A DNA stretch of 64,000 nt from Scytonema hofmannii PCC 7110 (GCF_000346485.2 NZ_KQ976354.1:6230479-6294478), one strand, 5' to 3'; shown: positions 1-9,724, numbered from the stretch's first letter. Program-made: numbers and translations. The notes: generated from the sequence alone by a model not told the origin.

Positions 1-810
1 TTACCCGCTTGTCAATTTGGCTTTGAATCAGCTGTTTGGGGAGTGGGGAGTAGGGAGTGGAGAGTAGGGAAACATCAGGGAGTGGGGAATGAGGAAGCAG
101 GGGAAGACAATTCTACCTTGTCCTCTTTGTCCCTCAATCCAAAATCCAAAATCCAAAATCCAAAATCCCTAACATACAGCGCCTTATTACCTGCAGGAGA
201 AGAAGCATTGGAGGTATGGCAAACACTGTGGCAGCAGGGGGATCGTACTTTTAAATGGAAAATTGGCGTTTACCCTGTTGCTGAAGAACTAAGAATTTTT
301 CAAAGGCTCGCTCAAACCTTACCATCCTTGACAAAACTCAGGTTAGATGCAAACGGCGGATTGAGTTATGAAGAGGCTAACTTGTGGTTGTGGACTTGCG
401 ACAATGTCAAGGCTAACAGTACTTTGACTGTAGAAATTGAATTTATCGAACAGCCACTGTCTGTAGATAAATTTGATTCTATGTTGGAATTAAGTTACTG
501 CTATAACACTGCAATAGCCTTAGATGAATCTGTCGCGACATTCAACCAACTAAAAACTTGTTACCAAAAAGGCTGGCGAGGGATTTTTGTCATTAAGCCG
601 GGAATAGTTGGTTCGCCATCGCGTTTGCGTCAATTTTGCTGGGAGTGTGAAGTTGATGCTGTATTTTCTTCTGTGTTTGAAACTTCTATTGGTAGAAAAG
701 CAGCACTCCAACTGGCTGTGGAATTATCGCGACACAACAGGGCGTTGGGTTTTGGAGTCAATCATTTTTTTGCAGAAGAGGAAGAAATTTGGTTGAAAAA
801 TTTATGGTAG
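1..810 (+). CDS. menC: o-succinylbenzoate synthase, 5' end outside the window
   Basis: MenC dehydrates SHCHC to o-succinylbenzoate in phylloquinone (menaquinone-type) synthesis. The frame is open from base 1, so the N-terminus lies upstream of the window. Enolase-superfamily landmarks appear in order: a KWK catalytic-lysine motif, LRLDANGG (metal Asp), EFIEQPL (metal Glu), ALDES (metal Asp) and VIKPG (second catalytic Lys). The gene overlaps menE, whose ATG precedes the menC stop by one codon, so the two are probably translationally coupled. Oddity: between FGFESAV and the conserved LLPAG segment there are about 43 residues encoded by two kinds of short tandem repeat, all in frame. The active-site residues lie downstream of this insertion and are intact, so the enzyme may still work with an extra loop. 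Family assignment is firm; activity is inferred. Confidence 0.9.
   Translation, partial: LPACQFGFESAVWGVGSREWRVGKHQGVGNEEAGEDNSTLSSLSLNPKSKIQNPKSLTYSALLPAGEEALEVWQTLWQQGDRTFKWKIGVYPVAEELRIFQRLAQTLPSLTKLRLDANGGLSYEEANLWLWTCDNVKANSTLTVEIEFIEQPLSVDKFDSMLELSYCYNTAIALDESVATFNQLKTCYQKGWRGIFVIKPGIVGSPSRLRQFCWECEVDAVFSSVFETSIGRKAALQLAVELSRHNRALGFGVNHFFAEEEEIWLKNLW
37..168 (+). repeat. compound short tandem repeat inserted in frame in menC
   Basis: A run of GGGGAGT-like 7-mers (about 37-95) is followed by GAGGAAGCAGGGGAAGAC-like sequence and then four copies of CCAAAAT (about 138-168). These are intergenic-style cyanobacterial repeats, yet here they encode about 43 extra residues without a stop or frameshift. 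Confidence 0.85.
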
Positions 811-2231
811 AAACGTTAGAGTATCTTGGAGAAAAGTCATTTCGCTTACCTTCAGATTGGCTAATTTGCGAGCGCGATCGTCTATTTCCCCTCATTACTA
901 AACAACGGTATCTAGAGTTAATGCAGTTTTCCAATGGGAAAACACCACCAAAGATTCTCTTAGCAGAACCTGAACCAGTCAAGTTTCTCGCCAGTTTTCT
1001 CGCAGCTTGTCAAGCGAGTTGCCCAGTTTTCCTTTGTAATCCTAATTGGGGACAACAGGAATGGGAACAGGTTTTTAATTTGGTTAAACCGGATATTATT
1101 TGGGGTATGGGGGAACAGCAACATTCTTTCCCTCACTCCCCCCCTCCCTCACTCCCTCACTCCCTCACTCCCTCACTCCCTCACTCCCTCACTTCCTCTC
1201 CACTCATCATGATTCCCACCGGCGGTTCGTCGGGAAAAATTAAGTTTGCCATGCATACTTGGGAAACTTTAATGGCATCAGTACAGGGATTTAAAGCATA
1301 TTTTCAAGTAGATAAAATTAACTCTTTTTGCGTATTGCCTCTCTATCATGTTGGCGGTTTAATGCAATTTATGCGCTCCTTTACAACAGGTGGTCATCTG
1401 GCAAATCTCCCATTTAAAGAGTTACAATTCGGACAAAACTACAGCATTAAACCACAAGAATTCTTTATATCTTTAGTACCAACACAGTTACAACGTCTCC
1501 TGCAAAATCCAGAATCAACCCAATGGTTAAAACAATTTCAGACAGTTCTTTTGGGAGGTGCGCCTGCTTGGAATGAACTTTTAGAAGCAGCAAGAAGCCA
1601 TAAAATCCGATTAGCTCTTACTTATGGCATGACAGAAACCGCCTCTCAAATAGCCACCCTCAAACCTGATGATTTTTTAAATGGTAAAGAGAGTTGTACC
1701 CAGCTTCTACCTCACGCTAAAGTCAAGATTTATCATGAGCAATGCGAAATTTTAAAGCCAAATCAAATAGGCAATATCAAGATTTATTCTCAATCCTTAG
1801 CTCTTGGTTACTACCCTAATAGTAAAGATAATCAGGGTTATTTACAAACAGATGACTTGGGATTTTTTGATGAACAAGGATATTTACACATCTCTGGACG
1901 TAGCAGTGATAAAATTATTACAGGTGGTGAAAATGTTTATGCTATAGAAGTTGAATCAGCCATTAGAGGAACTCAAATGGTAACAGATGTTTGCGCGATC
2001 GGTGTACCCGATCGAGTTTGGGGACAAGCAATAACGGCAATTTATATACCTAAAAATTCAAATATTACTGATTTAAAAATCAAGACATCTCTGAAAAATA
2101 AAATTAGCCGATTTAAAGTTCCCAAACATTGGATTCAAGTAGAAAGTTTACCTCGAAATTCTCAAGGTAAAGTTAATCGGCAGCAGCTACAGCAATTAGC
2201 TAGCAATTTTCTGCAAAAGAATCTTGATTAA
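804..2231 (+). CDS. menE: o-succinylbenzoate-CoA ligase
   Basis: AMP-forming acyl-CoA ligase that activates o-succinylbenzoate to its CoA ester, the step after MenC. Visible ANL-superfamily motifs are the phosphate loop PTGGSSGKIK, the adenylate motif TYGMTETAS, the TDDLGFFDEQGYLHISGR hinge region, and the C-terminal catalytic lysine region PRNSQGKVNR. I place the start at the ATG at 804, which overlaps the menC stop, rather than at an upstream in-frame TTG (789). Oddity: directly before the phosphate loop there is a Ser-Leu-Pro-His/Thr-Pro tract encoded by a CCCTCACT octamer repeat, about 24 residues absent from normal MenE proteins. It lies in a surface-loop position, so function is probably kept. 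It converges on the thioesterase gene of the same pathway. Confidence 0.92.
   Translation: MVETLEYLGEKSFRLPSDWLICERDRLFPLITKQRYLELMQFSNGKTPPKILLAEPEPVKFLASFLAACQASCPVFLCNPNWGQQEWEQVFNLVKPDIIWGMGEQQHSFPHSPPPSLPHSLTPSLPHSLTSSPLIMIPTGGSSGKIKFAMHTWETLMASVQGFKAYFQVDKINSFCVLPLYHVGGLMQFMRSFTTGGHLANLPFKELQFGQNYSIKPQEFFISLVPTQLQRLLQNPESTQWLKQFQTVLLGGAPAWNELLEAARSHKIRLALTYGMTETASQIATLKPDDFLNGKESCTQLLPHAKVKIYHEQCEILKPNQIGNIKIYSQSLALGYYPNSKDNQGYLQTDDLGFFDEQGYLHISGRSSDKIITGGENVYAIEVESAIRGTQMVTDVCAIGVPDRVWGQAITAIYIPKNSNITDLKIKTSLKNKISRFKVPKHWIQVESLPRNSQGKVNRQQLQQLASNFLQKNLD
1126..1203 (+). repeat. CCCTCACT octamer repeat inside menE
   Basis: About eight copies of an 8-nt unit. Because 8 is not a multiple of 3, every frame of this strand reads the same octapeptide cycle (SLPHSLTP) and none contains a stop, so the tract is always open in this orientation. 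Confidence 0.9.
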
Positions 2232-2312
2232 AGTTAATACCATCAAAAAACCTTTGCTGTTATTGGGGGTCACGCTCTTTTTTCAAATTTGTATAACTTC
2301 ATACTTTATCCT

Positions 2313-2759
2313 TCAGATAGTTTCTCTCGATTTTCTTCTCTCTACACTTTCCGCGCCTTTGCGATTTGTCTCCAACCATTGCTTCATATGTTCCGGTAAC
2401 TCTGTTTTGGTTCTGCTAGATGTATCAATACAAACGTGTCTGGTAATCGCCTTTGCAGCAACTATCTCGCCAACAATAACTTCATAACCAACTTCAAATC
2501 TGTCCCCACTGAGTTGTTGGGGTATGAGTCTAATAACTAAATTATCCCCAGAGTACAACGGGCGAAAAAAATCGACATTCGCATGAACGATGGGGAAAGC
2601 AATAGATGGATTCGTAAAAAATTCTTTGAGATTAATGCCAAAGGTGGCTAGAGATTCTTCATAGGCTTCATGACATATAGCTAAGACATTGGCAAAGTAC
2701 ACAACTCCTGCTGCATCTGTATCTCGAAAGCGAACGGTGTGCTTGTATGTAAAAGCCAT
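2313..2759 (-). CDS. 1,4-dihydroxy-2-naphthoyl-CoA hydrolase, hotdog fold
   Basis: A 148-residue single-domain hotdog thioesterase of the 4-hydroxybenzoyl-CoA thioesterase type. The N-terminal active-site helix carries DTDAAGVVYFAN (about residues 13-24) with the expected catalytic Asp. In cyanobacteria this family (Slr0204-like) hydrolyses DHNA-CoA in phylloquinone synthesis. The gene converges on menE and sits beside menC and menE, which supports that role. The length is normal for the family. The start is the ATG at 2759. The last ~15 residues (KGAESVERRKSRETI) are polar and may be a lineage-specific tail. A generic acyl-CoA thioesterase is the alternative, but the context favours the men pathway. 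Confidence 0.87.
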   Translation of the reverse strand: MAFTYKHTVRFRDTDAAGVVYFANVLAICHEAYEESLATFGINLKEFFTNPSIAFPIVHANVDFFRPLYSGDNLVIRLIPQQLSGDRFEVGYEVIVGEIVAAKAITRHVCIDTSSRTKTELPEHMKQWLETNRKGAESVERRKSRETI

Positions 2760-2826
2760 ATTGAAAAATTGTGGGTATAAAGTATATAGCAGGCTGTTTG
2801 CCTGCTACTGTAACCAATTTTACCAA

Positions 2827-3927
2827 TTATTTGTTGGTTCGATCTAAAGGTGAATAAATATCCTCAGAATCGGGATTGAGGTAGGGACGCTGTAAATCAA
2901 TGCCTAACTTAGCAAAATGCTGATAAATTGCTGACATCCTCTTGTCGGTAGAATTATCACCGTTTTCCCAAGATTCTAACAAAGCATTCGCGACAATTTG
3001 GCAACGGTTCATGCCAAAACTTTCTTGGGAGGCAAATTTTTGGCTTGGTTCTTCTGCAAGACCGAGTCCTGGAGCTAAAAATTTAGTGAATAGAGGAATG
3101 TCTTTGTGAAAATGAACTTGATGCTTCACATAGACAGCTTTCAGAATTTTTCGCACTGCTAAGTAGTTTTCGCGTTCAAAGTAAAGGACTCCCGAATCGT
3201 AGCGTCCGTAGCTAGAGCGATTGTGTAAAACTTGGAAACTAAATGGAATTTCAGCAGAATTGAGTAGTTTTGTCAGACTATTCATGAGGGCGATCGCACC
3301 TGTTGGGGTTACATTAAAGTAGATTCGCCCTACTCCGAAATCACCGTCTAGGTTAACTTGTAAATCCTGACCGACATTGCTAACTGCTATATAAAAGCCG
3401 TTTTCTATACGATTTTTCGGCATCCAAATAGCAGTTACTTCACCAACTTTAGAAGATTGAATTATTGTTTCTAAGTTGGCAGGATGCTCAACGTATAATG
3501 TTAAACCACCTTTGGCCACTGCCATACTACCATCAGGTTCTTGCCGCAAGACCTCCCAACCAGAATCAAAATAACCAACACCGTGGTTGCTAGCATGTAG
3601 TTGTTCGTAAAATGGTAAGTCGATTTTAAAGTTAGAATCGCTTATCTTACTTTTGTGTGGAAGGTTACTAGGACAAATGCCATTTTTTTCTACTAGGGTC
3701 TTTTTTAGAGCACCATTGTAATAGATACCGTGAAGAAAATTTCTCAGTAATAGAGAGAGATATTTTTGTTGTAAACTAGGCGAAGTTTGCTGAAATCTAT
3801 CTGCAACTCGGTCGGGTAAGGAAAAAGGTTGGTATTTAGGATGGCTAATGCAAAAGCTCGATTCAATTTGGATGTTGCTAGCTATATCTAAGAGAGATTT
3901 TAAGAGTGGTTTTGAAGATTTTAACAT
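2827..3927 (-). CDS. HopA1-family protein, putative phosphoamino-acid lyase
   Basis: A 366-residue protein recognised as HopA1 family mainly from the segment HASNHGVGYFDSGWEVL followed by a beta-rich stretch with YVEHPANL. The family is named after a Pseudomonas type III effector. In class V lanthipeptide (LxmY) and thioamitide (TvaD) pathways, HopA1-domain proteins are lyases that eliminate phosphate from phospho-Ser/Thr to give dehydroamino acids. The neighbour upstream on the same strand is an APH-like phosphotransferase, the expected kinase partner, separated by a repeat tract of about 130 bp. No signal peptide is seen, so it is probably cytosolic. No precursor peptide was identified nearby, so a RiPP role is inference. 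Many cyanobacterial HopA1 proteins remain uncharacterised. Confidence 0.75.
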   Translation of the reverse strand: MLKSSKPLLKSLLDIASNIQIESSFCISHPKYQPFSLPDRVADRFQQTSPSLQQKYLSLLLRNFLHGIYYNGALKKTLVEKNGICPSNLPHKSKISDSNFKIDLPFYEQLHASNHGVGYFDSGWEVLRQEPDGSMAVAKGGLTLYVEHPANLETIIQSSKVGEVTAIWMPKNRIENGFYIAVSNVGQDLQVNLDGDFGVGRIYFNVTPTGAIALMNSLTKLLNSAEIPFSFQVLHNRSSYGRYDSGVLYFERENYLAVRKILKAVYVKHQVHFHKDIPLFTKFLAPGLGLAEEPSQKFASQESFGMNRCQIVANALLESWENGDNSTDKRMSAIYQHFAKLGIDLQRPYLNPDSEDIYSPLDRTNK

Positions 3928-3936
3928 GATTCGGAG

Positions 3937-4004
3937 AATAGGGGAGTGAGGGAGAGAGGGAAGGAGGGAGGGAGGGAGGGAGAGAGGGAGGGAGGGAGTG
4001 GGGA
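3937..4004. repeat. GGGAGGGA-type tandem repeat between HopA1 and kinase genes
   Basis: A purine-rich tract of GGGAG and GAGGGA units fills the gap between the two minus-strand genes. It is the same repeat class as the tract inside menE, in the opposite orientation, and has no coding role here. Confidence 0.85.
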
Positions 4005-4054
4005 GAAATTTTTTTATATTCCCTTGTCTGTTTCTTGTTCCCCACTTCCTCTAA

Positions 4055-5293
4055 CTAACAGCCGCGCAAACGGGCTTGATTGTTGTAGAGGCGCAGCAAA
4101 TTGACCTCTTTTTGTGCTTGAGAAAATTTCGGAAGTTTTACAATAGGTTTGACGATCTCTGCTTCCGAAACACCAAAAACAGTCATTACAGATTCTTGGG
4201 GTTTGGTAAGTAAACTTCTGGCAACTTGAAACGTACATATGCCTGAGTTATCAAAGTAGCGATGCTGCTTTATTTTTTCATCTATTTGATGAAGCAGCGC
4301 TAAACCCGCAAATTGAACAGTCCGGAGAAGAAAATCATTACGCTCTTGAAGAATTGTGGGAAAAGTATCGAGATAAGCCTGAATTAAAGCTAATATTGAA
4401 GGCTGGAGAATGTCTAATGGAATCGCAGCTAAATGCAAAGATTCATCTAACTCTAGAGTAGGGTCTACTACCAGACTTTCTAACCCCATTGCCAGATAAC
4501 TGGCTACTAAAGTTCCCAAATCAAAAGCTGGATCTCCCCAAGCACAAGCTTCCCAATCAATCAGTCGCACCAAGCAGTTATCTAGTTGATCCCATTTGGA
4601 ATGAAGCAAAATGTTGTCCAATCTCAACTCGTTATGAGTCAAACAGCAAGGCTTCCATTCATAAGATAATTCTGCGATCGCCCCTTCTATGGTTTCATAG
4701 CGTTGGTAGAGCGTGTAGAATTTTAAGGCGTTAGTGGGAACCGTACCAATGATTTCCGGTCCGATCGAGCCAAACCCTTGTGCTGGGTTATATAACTGAT
4801 AGCGATACTCACCTTCTGGCGCAGTTGCCATAAAATCGCGATACTCGTGGCGCTTGAAGGTAGCACGATGCAACAATGCCACACAAGTACCGATCTCACT
4901 GGCAATAGTCTTGGGAAAGCGCAAGTTTTGTTGATAAAAACTGGCAACGTCAAAATAGTCTTTTAGGTAATTGCGAACTAAGATAGATTTTTTGTCATCA
5001 AAGTACACCACCAAGGATGCGATCGCAGAAATACTCCCCAAAGCAGGAAAGCGTCCAAGCAATTGGTGAAACAGCCACTCCTTGAAAAATTCGTGTGGTT
5101 TTCCATCATTATCAATATGGCGTTCCTGTTTCACCAACAGCTTGCGATTTCCTTTCAGAGTAACGAGCAAATTGGAATTTTTCTTGCTACTCTGTGGCAA
5201 TTCAGAGTCGGTAGAAACGCCTTCTTCTGAGCTACACAGACCTGCTTCTTGCAAGTACTGGATAACATTATGAGAAGACAGTGAAGTTAACAT
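4055..5293 (-). CDS. APH/choline-kinase-like phosphotransferase
   Basis: A 412-residue protein-kinase-like-fold enzyme. Visible signatures are a Brenner-type catalytic loop HNELRLDN and a metal-binding DFG equivalent LIDWE followed by WGDPAFDLG, both typical of aminoglycoside phosphotransferase homologues. An N-terminal lobe with a VKQERHI lysine strand is present. In TvaC and LxmK systems such a protein phosphorylates Ser/Thr of a precursor peptide before a HopA1 lyase acts, and here a HopA1 gene follows directly on the same strand. An antibiotic kinase or small-molecule kinase is the alternative. The start is the ATG at 5293. The 1 kb upstream is AT-rich and carries no convincing gene. Confidence 0.75.
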   Translation of the reverse strand: MLTSLSSHNVIQYLQEAGLCSSEEGVSTDSELPQSSKKNSNLLVTLKGNRKLLVKQERHIDNDGKPHEFFKEWLFHQLLGRFPALGSISAIASLVVYFDDKKSILVRNYLKDYFDVASFYQQNLRFPKTIASEIGTCVALLHRATFKRHEYRDFMATAPEGEYRYQLYNPAQGFGSIGPEIIGTVPTNALKFYTLYQRYETIEGAIAELSYEWKPCCLTHNELRLDNILLHSKWDQLDNCLVRLIDWEACAWGDPAFDLGTLVASYLAMGLESLVVDPTLELDESLHLAAIPLDILQPSILALIQAYLDTFPTILQERNDFLLRTVQFAGLALLHQIDEKIKQHRYFDNSGICTFQVARSLLTKPQESVMTVFGVSEAEIVKPIVKLPKFSQAQKEVNLLRLYNNQARLRGC

Positions 5294-6337
5294 GCTCTAT
5301 TTCCATTCATCGAAAGATTGCTTAGAGAGTTTTTTGTAATGGAAGTTGGTTTTACTTCAGCAATAAGTAGATAGCAGCAATCCTGATATCAATAACCGTT
5401 TGTATAAACTATTAATATCTCATTTTAACAATTGACACCTGCCAAAATGGCAATACTCAACTTTAATCTCTCTTTAAATTTTACCTAAGAAAATGTTAGT
5501 CTTTTAACAATTTAAGCTGATTTACGTATATACATAAGTTTTGATGTTAAGCATTTGTTGGATTGTAGACTTTCCTGATTTTTAAATGACACGCGAATAC
5601 ACTTATGCACTTTTTCTCGTGACACCTCAAAATACAAGACACCCCAGTTAATTTCCGGATATTTCAAATTATTTTATGATACAGCAAGTTGCTGTAGGCA
5701 AGAGCCAAATGGCTTGAAACGATTGCTAGAATAAAATCCGTAACTTCAATCTTTCTAAAGGATGATATTTGCTTCTTTTTATTTTTTAGCACGCTGATTT
5801 TATTTCAGACAAAATACTAAACTTTCTGTAATTTAGGCAACAAATTATTGGTCACACGAGAATATTTAGAAATCAAAATAAAACTTCACTTATTTTTAAT
5901 ATTAAGAAACATTTTTTAACAGTGACCAGTAACCAGTGACCAGTGACCAGTGACCAGTTAATGGTCATCAGAAAATATTCCTAGAGTGAATAGCAAGAAA
6001 TTGTTGTAATTAACAAGAATTGACAAGACAACTCGTGCAAAGTCTCCTACTGTTGAAGTAGTAAGCACGGTTAACTTCGCTTACCTTTCATAACAGGATA
6101 ATGCAGGGAACAGATTGCAATCATGGGGCGATGCTCCCGAAGGGAGCCACTATGTGAACGCTCTATGATTGCTTTCATAATATGAAAGTATAATTTTCAC
6201 GTATTAGTTGTTGTGGTTTCCAATGGATTAGTAAGGATTGAAGATCTCTGAATTAGTTTGACAATAGTTAAATTTACTTTAAGGGTCAATACTGTGGTAA
6301 AACGTTAAGAAATCTGAATCTTTTAAGGCAGAGAGTG
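5294..6337. other. 1 kb AT-rich intergenic region without a convincing gene
   Basis: It contains a CCAGTGA repeat tract (about 5921-5958), a short hairpin GCTCCC/GGGAGC near 6132-6147, and a perfect dyad CTTTCAT/ATGAAAG at 6171-6187. I looked for a small RiPP precursor here. The small ORFs examined, a 21-codon ORF at 5586-5651 (+) and a 35-codon ORF starting near 6176 (-), lack Shine-Dalgarno sequences and a leader/core layout, so none is called. Promoters for both minus-strand flanking units are probably here but not resolvable. Confidence 0.6.
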
Positions 6338-9300
6338 TCAAGAAGCTTGACAAGATGCACTCCTGTAGGTAGGACTAGTTGGTGTCGCGGTGGGTGCTCC
6401 TCCGACTAAAACAATATCGCCATTGGTATCCATTACCCAACCAGAGGCTTCCACAATTTGAGTTGGGAAATTTGGAGTGTTAGTGTTGTTTTCTCCCAAA
6501 CTTACCCTATCCCCATCTCCTTTTCTCCCAACCTCGGATGGAAGTTTTACCCAATTTGCGAGCACTGCATCACCCGTCAATGGTTCAGTGGGAGCCGATG
6601 GTAGTCCTCCACGTCCTGTGGCAGTCAATGAACCCCTTCTTTGTTTCCTGTCAAAACTGCAGTCAGTAGCGATTTGTTGTGTAGCATCTACTACATTGAC
6701 TGGCAGATCAACTAAGTTGCGACTGGGATCGATGTCGGGTGTGTTGATTTGCACCGTACCGTTTATCCCAAATTGGGAACTGGCGTTGATATCACTAAAC
6801 TCTGTTAGAGAAGGGCGGTACTGTAGCCCATAAATACCGTTCGTAATGATGTTAATGTTTCCTCCACGACCTCCAAAGGCGTTGGCAATAATGTTGCTAT
6901 CTTCACTTGGGACAGCGACGATGAAGGTTGCATTGATTTTAAGACTACCGCCATTGCCATTATTATCTGCTTTGGCAGATATCAAGCTATTTCGACGCAT
7001 TAAGATTAAATCACGCACTTGTAAATTGATATTTCCGCCCTCACCTGATGCAGTCGCCGCCTGTAGCTTTCCTTGGTTGTCCAGCCCAATACTCTTAGCA
7101 TTAACTGTTAGTGACCCTGCATTTCCCGATCCAAAACTGCTCACATTGACGAATGCACCATCGCGGACAAATAAATCTCCCACTTGAATCGTGACACCTC
7201 CCCCTTGACCACTCGAACCAATAGAGGTGTTAGCAAACAATCCACTCCCCGGTTCTACAAGGATCATTTTGTTACGGGCATTGACAGTGATATCACCAGC
7301 AGACTTGCTACCTTCTGTTGTGGTGAGAAGTCGTCCTCCACGAGTTGCTTCAAGAGAATCTGCCCACACACGGATACTACCCCCCTCACCATCACCGCTA
7401 GTACGAGCGTCTATAGTACTATTATTAGATACAAGCAAGTTACTGGTAGTTAGCGTAATGTCACCCCCCTTTCCGCTTCCACTGGTGCTAGTTAAGATTC
7501 CACTCGTAAATCCTGAAGCACTCGAACCATAGATGCCTATCTCAGAAGCATTAACAACGATGCTTCCTCCTTGACCTTGGCTACGAGTAGCCGCCGATAC
7601 TAAGCCCCCATCTTGGAGCGTTAACTTCCCAGTCTCAATCTTTATACTCCCGGCATTTCCAGTACTAAGAGTTTCAGCAAACAAGGCAGATTGACTATCT
7701 ATGGAGGAGCCACTCACTTCGATTGACTCTTTTGCATTCACGGCTAAAGTTCCACCCCGTCCGCTACCTATAGTAGAAACTACGACTCTTGCTCCATCTC
7801 GAATCACTAACCTAGTGGTCTTAATCTCCAAAGACCCAGCATCTCCAACCCCGTTAGTTGCAGCAAATAGTCCACTGGGAATCCCTGAATCCTTTGGGGA
7901 AACTCCACGAAGCTCTACAGACTTTGATGCCGTCACTGTTAAAGTCCCAGCTTGTCCATCCTTTGTTCCCGTCGCTACTTGTGCGCCATCGCTGACAATT
8001 AATTCCCCAGTTTCAATTGTCAAATTTCCCGCATTTCCTGAATTTTCAGACTGAGTTGTTAAGGAGGAATCACTAAGTTGCACAAACTCTGTAGCTTTCA
8101 CTAATAAATTTCCTGCATGACCGGAACCTAAAGTACCTGTTCCAATTTGAGCCAAATTTTCAATTTTCAGCGAAGGTGTCTCAATCGTTAAATTCCCACC
8201 TTTGCCCGGTGTTTGTGGACCTACCTGAGTTGATATAAGACTGCCTCGTCCGCTGACTGTTACTGTATCAAAAGCTCTAATGAACAAATTTCCAGCATTT
8301 CCTTGACCATACGTACCAGTTATTATTTGTGTTGGTATTCCTGTCTGAGTGTGAACGCTCAGCTTTCCGGTTTCAATCGTTAAATTCCCACCATTTCCTG
8401 TAGCTTGAGGCGCACTGGCAGTAGATAAGAGACCTCCTTTACTCAGTTCTACTCGATCGGCAGCACGAATAATTAAATCTCCTGCCTTCCCTATACCTCC
8501 AGTAGAAGTTGACACTCCTCCCCTATCCTTAACAATTAACTGCTTGGTAATGATTGTCAAGTTACCGCCATTTCCTATTGCTTCTTTGTCATCAACTCCC
8601 GTAGACAAACCGCTAGCAAATGAACCCCCAGGACTAGTGCCCGCTATCTCCACAGACTCAGAAGCATTTACCGTTAAATTTCCTCCTGAACCTGCATCCA
8701 ATGTACGCGTTAATACTTGGGATCCTTCTCTAACAGTTAATCGCTGGGCATCAATATTCACATCTCCTCCAGGAGCGCTTGTAAAAGTGTCGGCTCTTAC
8801 AATAGATGTTCCTCTAATTTCCAATAGCGAGGCTCGAAGGGAGATTGCGCCTTTGTCACCCAGAACATTAATATTACTATTATCCTCGTTGGCAATATCT
8901 ACAAAACTTCTAGATATTTGAATATTTCCTAAGTTCTGTACACCCTGATAGTTCAAAGCCCAGCCTTTGTCTAAAGAGTTCAGAGTTACCAAACCATTAC
9001 CAGTAACGCTACCCAACTCCACTCTTCCTCTTGGTGCTTGAAGAAAGGCATTCTCTAAAGTGAGATTGCCTCCTACCAAAGCCAAAGTTTTATCTTTTGG
9101 TACAATTAAACCACGCTGTTGTATGTAACCGAGGAAACCACCAATTCCCTGCACTTTAATACTTCCTGGATTGCCCTCAAATTGCAAACCAATGGGAGTG
9201 CTGATGGTCAGTAGAGGTGTTGTTTGAGGAGTTTTTGCACTAAACTCTCTCGCATCAGCAAATTTTAAGCTACTAGCTGTACTTGCTAAAAAAGAACCAC

Positions 9301-9724
9301 CTATATCAAGCTCGGCATTACGCCCAAAAATAATTCCATTGGGATTAATGAGAAATAGGTTGGCATTACCTGACGCCCGGATTAAACCATCAATATTTGA
9401 GACTGAGCCACCAGTTACCCGGTTGATGATGTTTTGAATATCGGTAGAATTGTGAAATATTGCAGTGCTACCAGTGGGTACAGAAAATTCCACAAAGCTA
9501 TGAAATAGATTGCCCCCAGCTTGCGTTCCACCAGTTATATTGAAGTTGTTTCCCTCTCGTATGACGCTGGAGTTAGTAGGTAAAGTGCCATCGGGAGTCA
9601 TTTGGGCAGAAGCAGAATTTGTAGCGAATGCGAGTGTCAAAGACATGGTTACGCCAAACGCACACACAATCGCATCACTCATCACAATTAGTTCCCAACC
9701 GTCAGTACTTGAATTGCTTAACAA
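6338..9724 (-). CDS. two-partner-secretion filamentous haemagglutinin-like adhesin
   Basis: A 1128-residue exported TpsA-type protein. After a hydrophobic signal region ending near ATNSASAQ comes the TPS/haemagglutination domain, with FHSFVEFSVPTG, ANLFLINPNGIIFG and GRNAELDIGGSFLASTA, the conserved NPNG secretion motif included. The rest is a long beta-helix of repeats of the type GNAGNLTIETGELIV, with variants such as GKGGNLTIET. It ends with the cyanobacterial-style Cys-containing tail. I keep the TTG start at 9724 because a perfect AAGGAGGT lies 5 nt upstream. The ATG at codon 15 is the alternative. It should be secreted by an FhaC/ShlB-type partner, which is not in the window. The likely role is surface adhesion or sheath; the substrate is unknown. 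Confidence 0.9.
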   Translation of the reverse strand: MLSNSSTDGWELIVMSDAIVCAFGVTMSLTLAFATNSASAQMTPDGTLPTNSSVIREGNNFNITGGTQAGGNLFHSFVEFSVPTGSTAIFHNSTDIQNIINRVTGGSVSNIDGLIRASGNANLFLINPNGIIFGRNAELDIGGSFLASTASSLKFADAREFSAKTPQTTPLLTISTPIGLQFEGNPGSIKVQGIGGFLGYIQQRGLIVPKDKTLALVGGNLTLENAFLQAPRGRVELGSVTGNGLVTLNSLDKGWALNYQGVQNLGNIQISRSFVDIANEDNSNINVLGDKGAISLRASLLEIRGTSIVRADTFTSAPGGDVNIDAQRLTVREGSQVLTRTLDAGSGGNLTVNASESVEIAGTSPGGSFASGLSTGVDDKEAIGNGGNLTIITKQLIVKDRGGVSTSTGGIGKAGDLIIRAADRVELSKGGLLSTASAPQATGNGGNLTIETGKLSVHTQTGIPTQIITGTYGQGNAGNLFIRAFDTVTVSGRGSLISTQVGPQTPGKGGNLTIETPSLKIENLAQIGTGTLGSGHAGNLLVKATEFVQLSDSSLTTQSENSGNAGNLTIETGELIVSDGAQVATGTKDGQAGTLTVTASKSVELRGVSPKDSGIPSGLFAATNGVGDAGSLEIKTTRLVIRDGARVVVSTIGSGRGGTLAVNAKESIEVSGSSIDSQSALFAETLSTGNAGSIKIETGKLTLQDGGLVSAATRSQGQGGSIVVNASEIGIYGSSASGFTSGILTSTSGSGKGGDITLTTSNLLVSNNSTIDARTSGDGEGGSIRVWADSLEATRGGRLLTTTEGSKSAGDITVNARNKMILVEPGSGLFANTSIGSSGQGGGVTIQVGDLFVRDGAFVNVSSFGSGNAGSLTVNAKSIGLDNQGKLQAATASGEGGNINLQVRDLILMRRNSLISAKADNNGNGGSLKINATFIVAVPSEDSNIIANAFGGRGGNINIITNGIYGLQYRPSLTEFSDINASSQFGINGTVQINTPDIDPSRNLVDLPVNVVDATQQIATDCSFDRKQRRGSLTATGRGGLPSAPTEPLTGDAVLANWVKLPSEVGRKGDGDRVSLGENNTNTPNFPTQIVEASGWVMDTNGDIVLVGGAPTATPTSPTYRSASCQAS

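Noticed and set aside
2224-2487. 87-codon plus-strand ORF downstream of menE
   Set aside because: It is mostly antisense to the well-supported DHNA-CoA thioesterase gene.
5586-5651. Possible RiPP precursor upstream of the APH/HopA1 pair
   Set aside because: A 21-codon frame without ribosome-binding site, leader/core structure or Cys; a 35-codon frame near 6070-6176 on the other strand is likewise unsupported.
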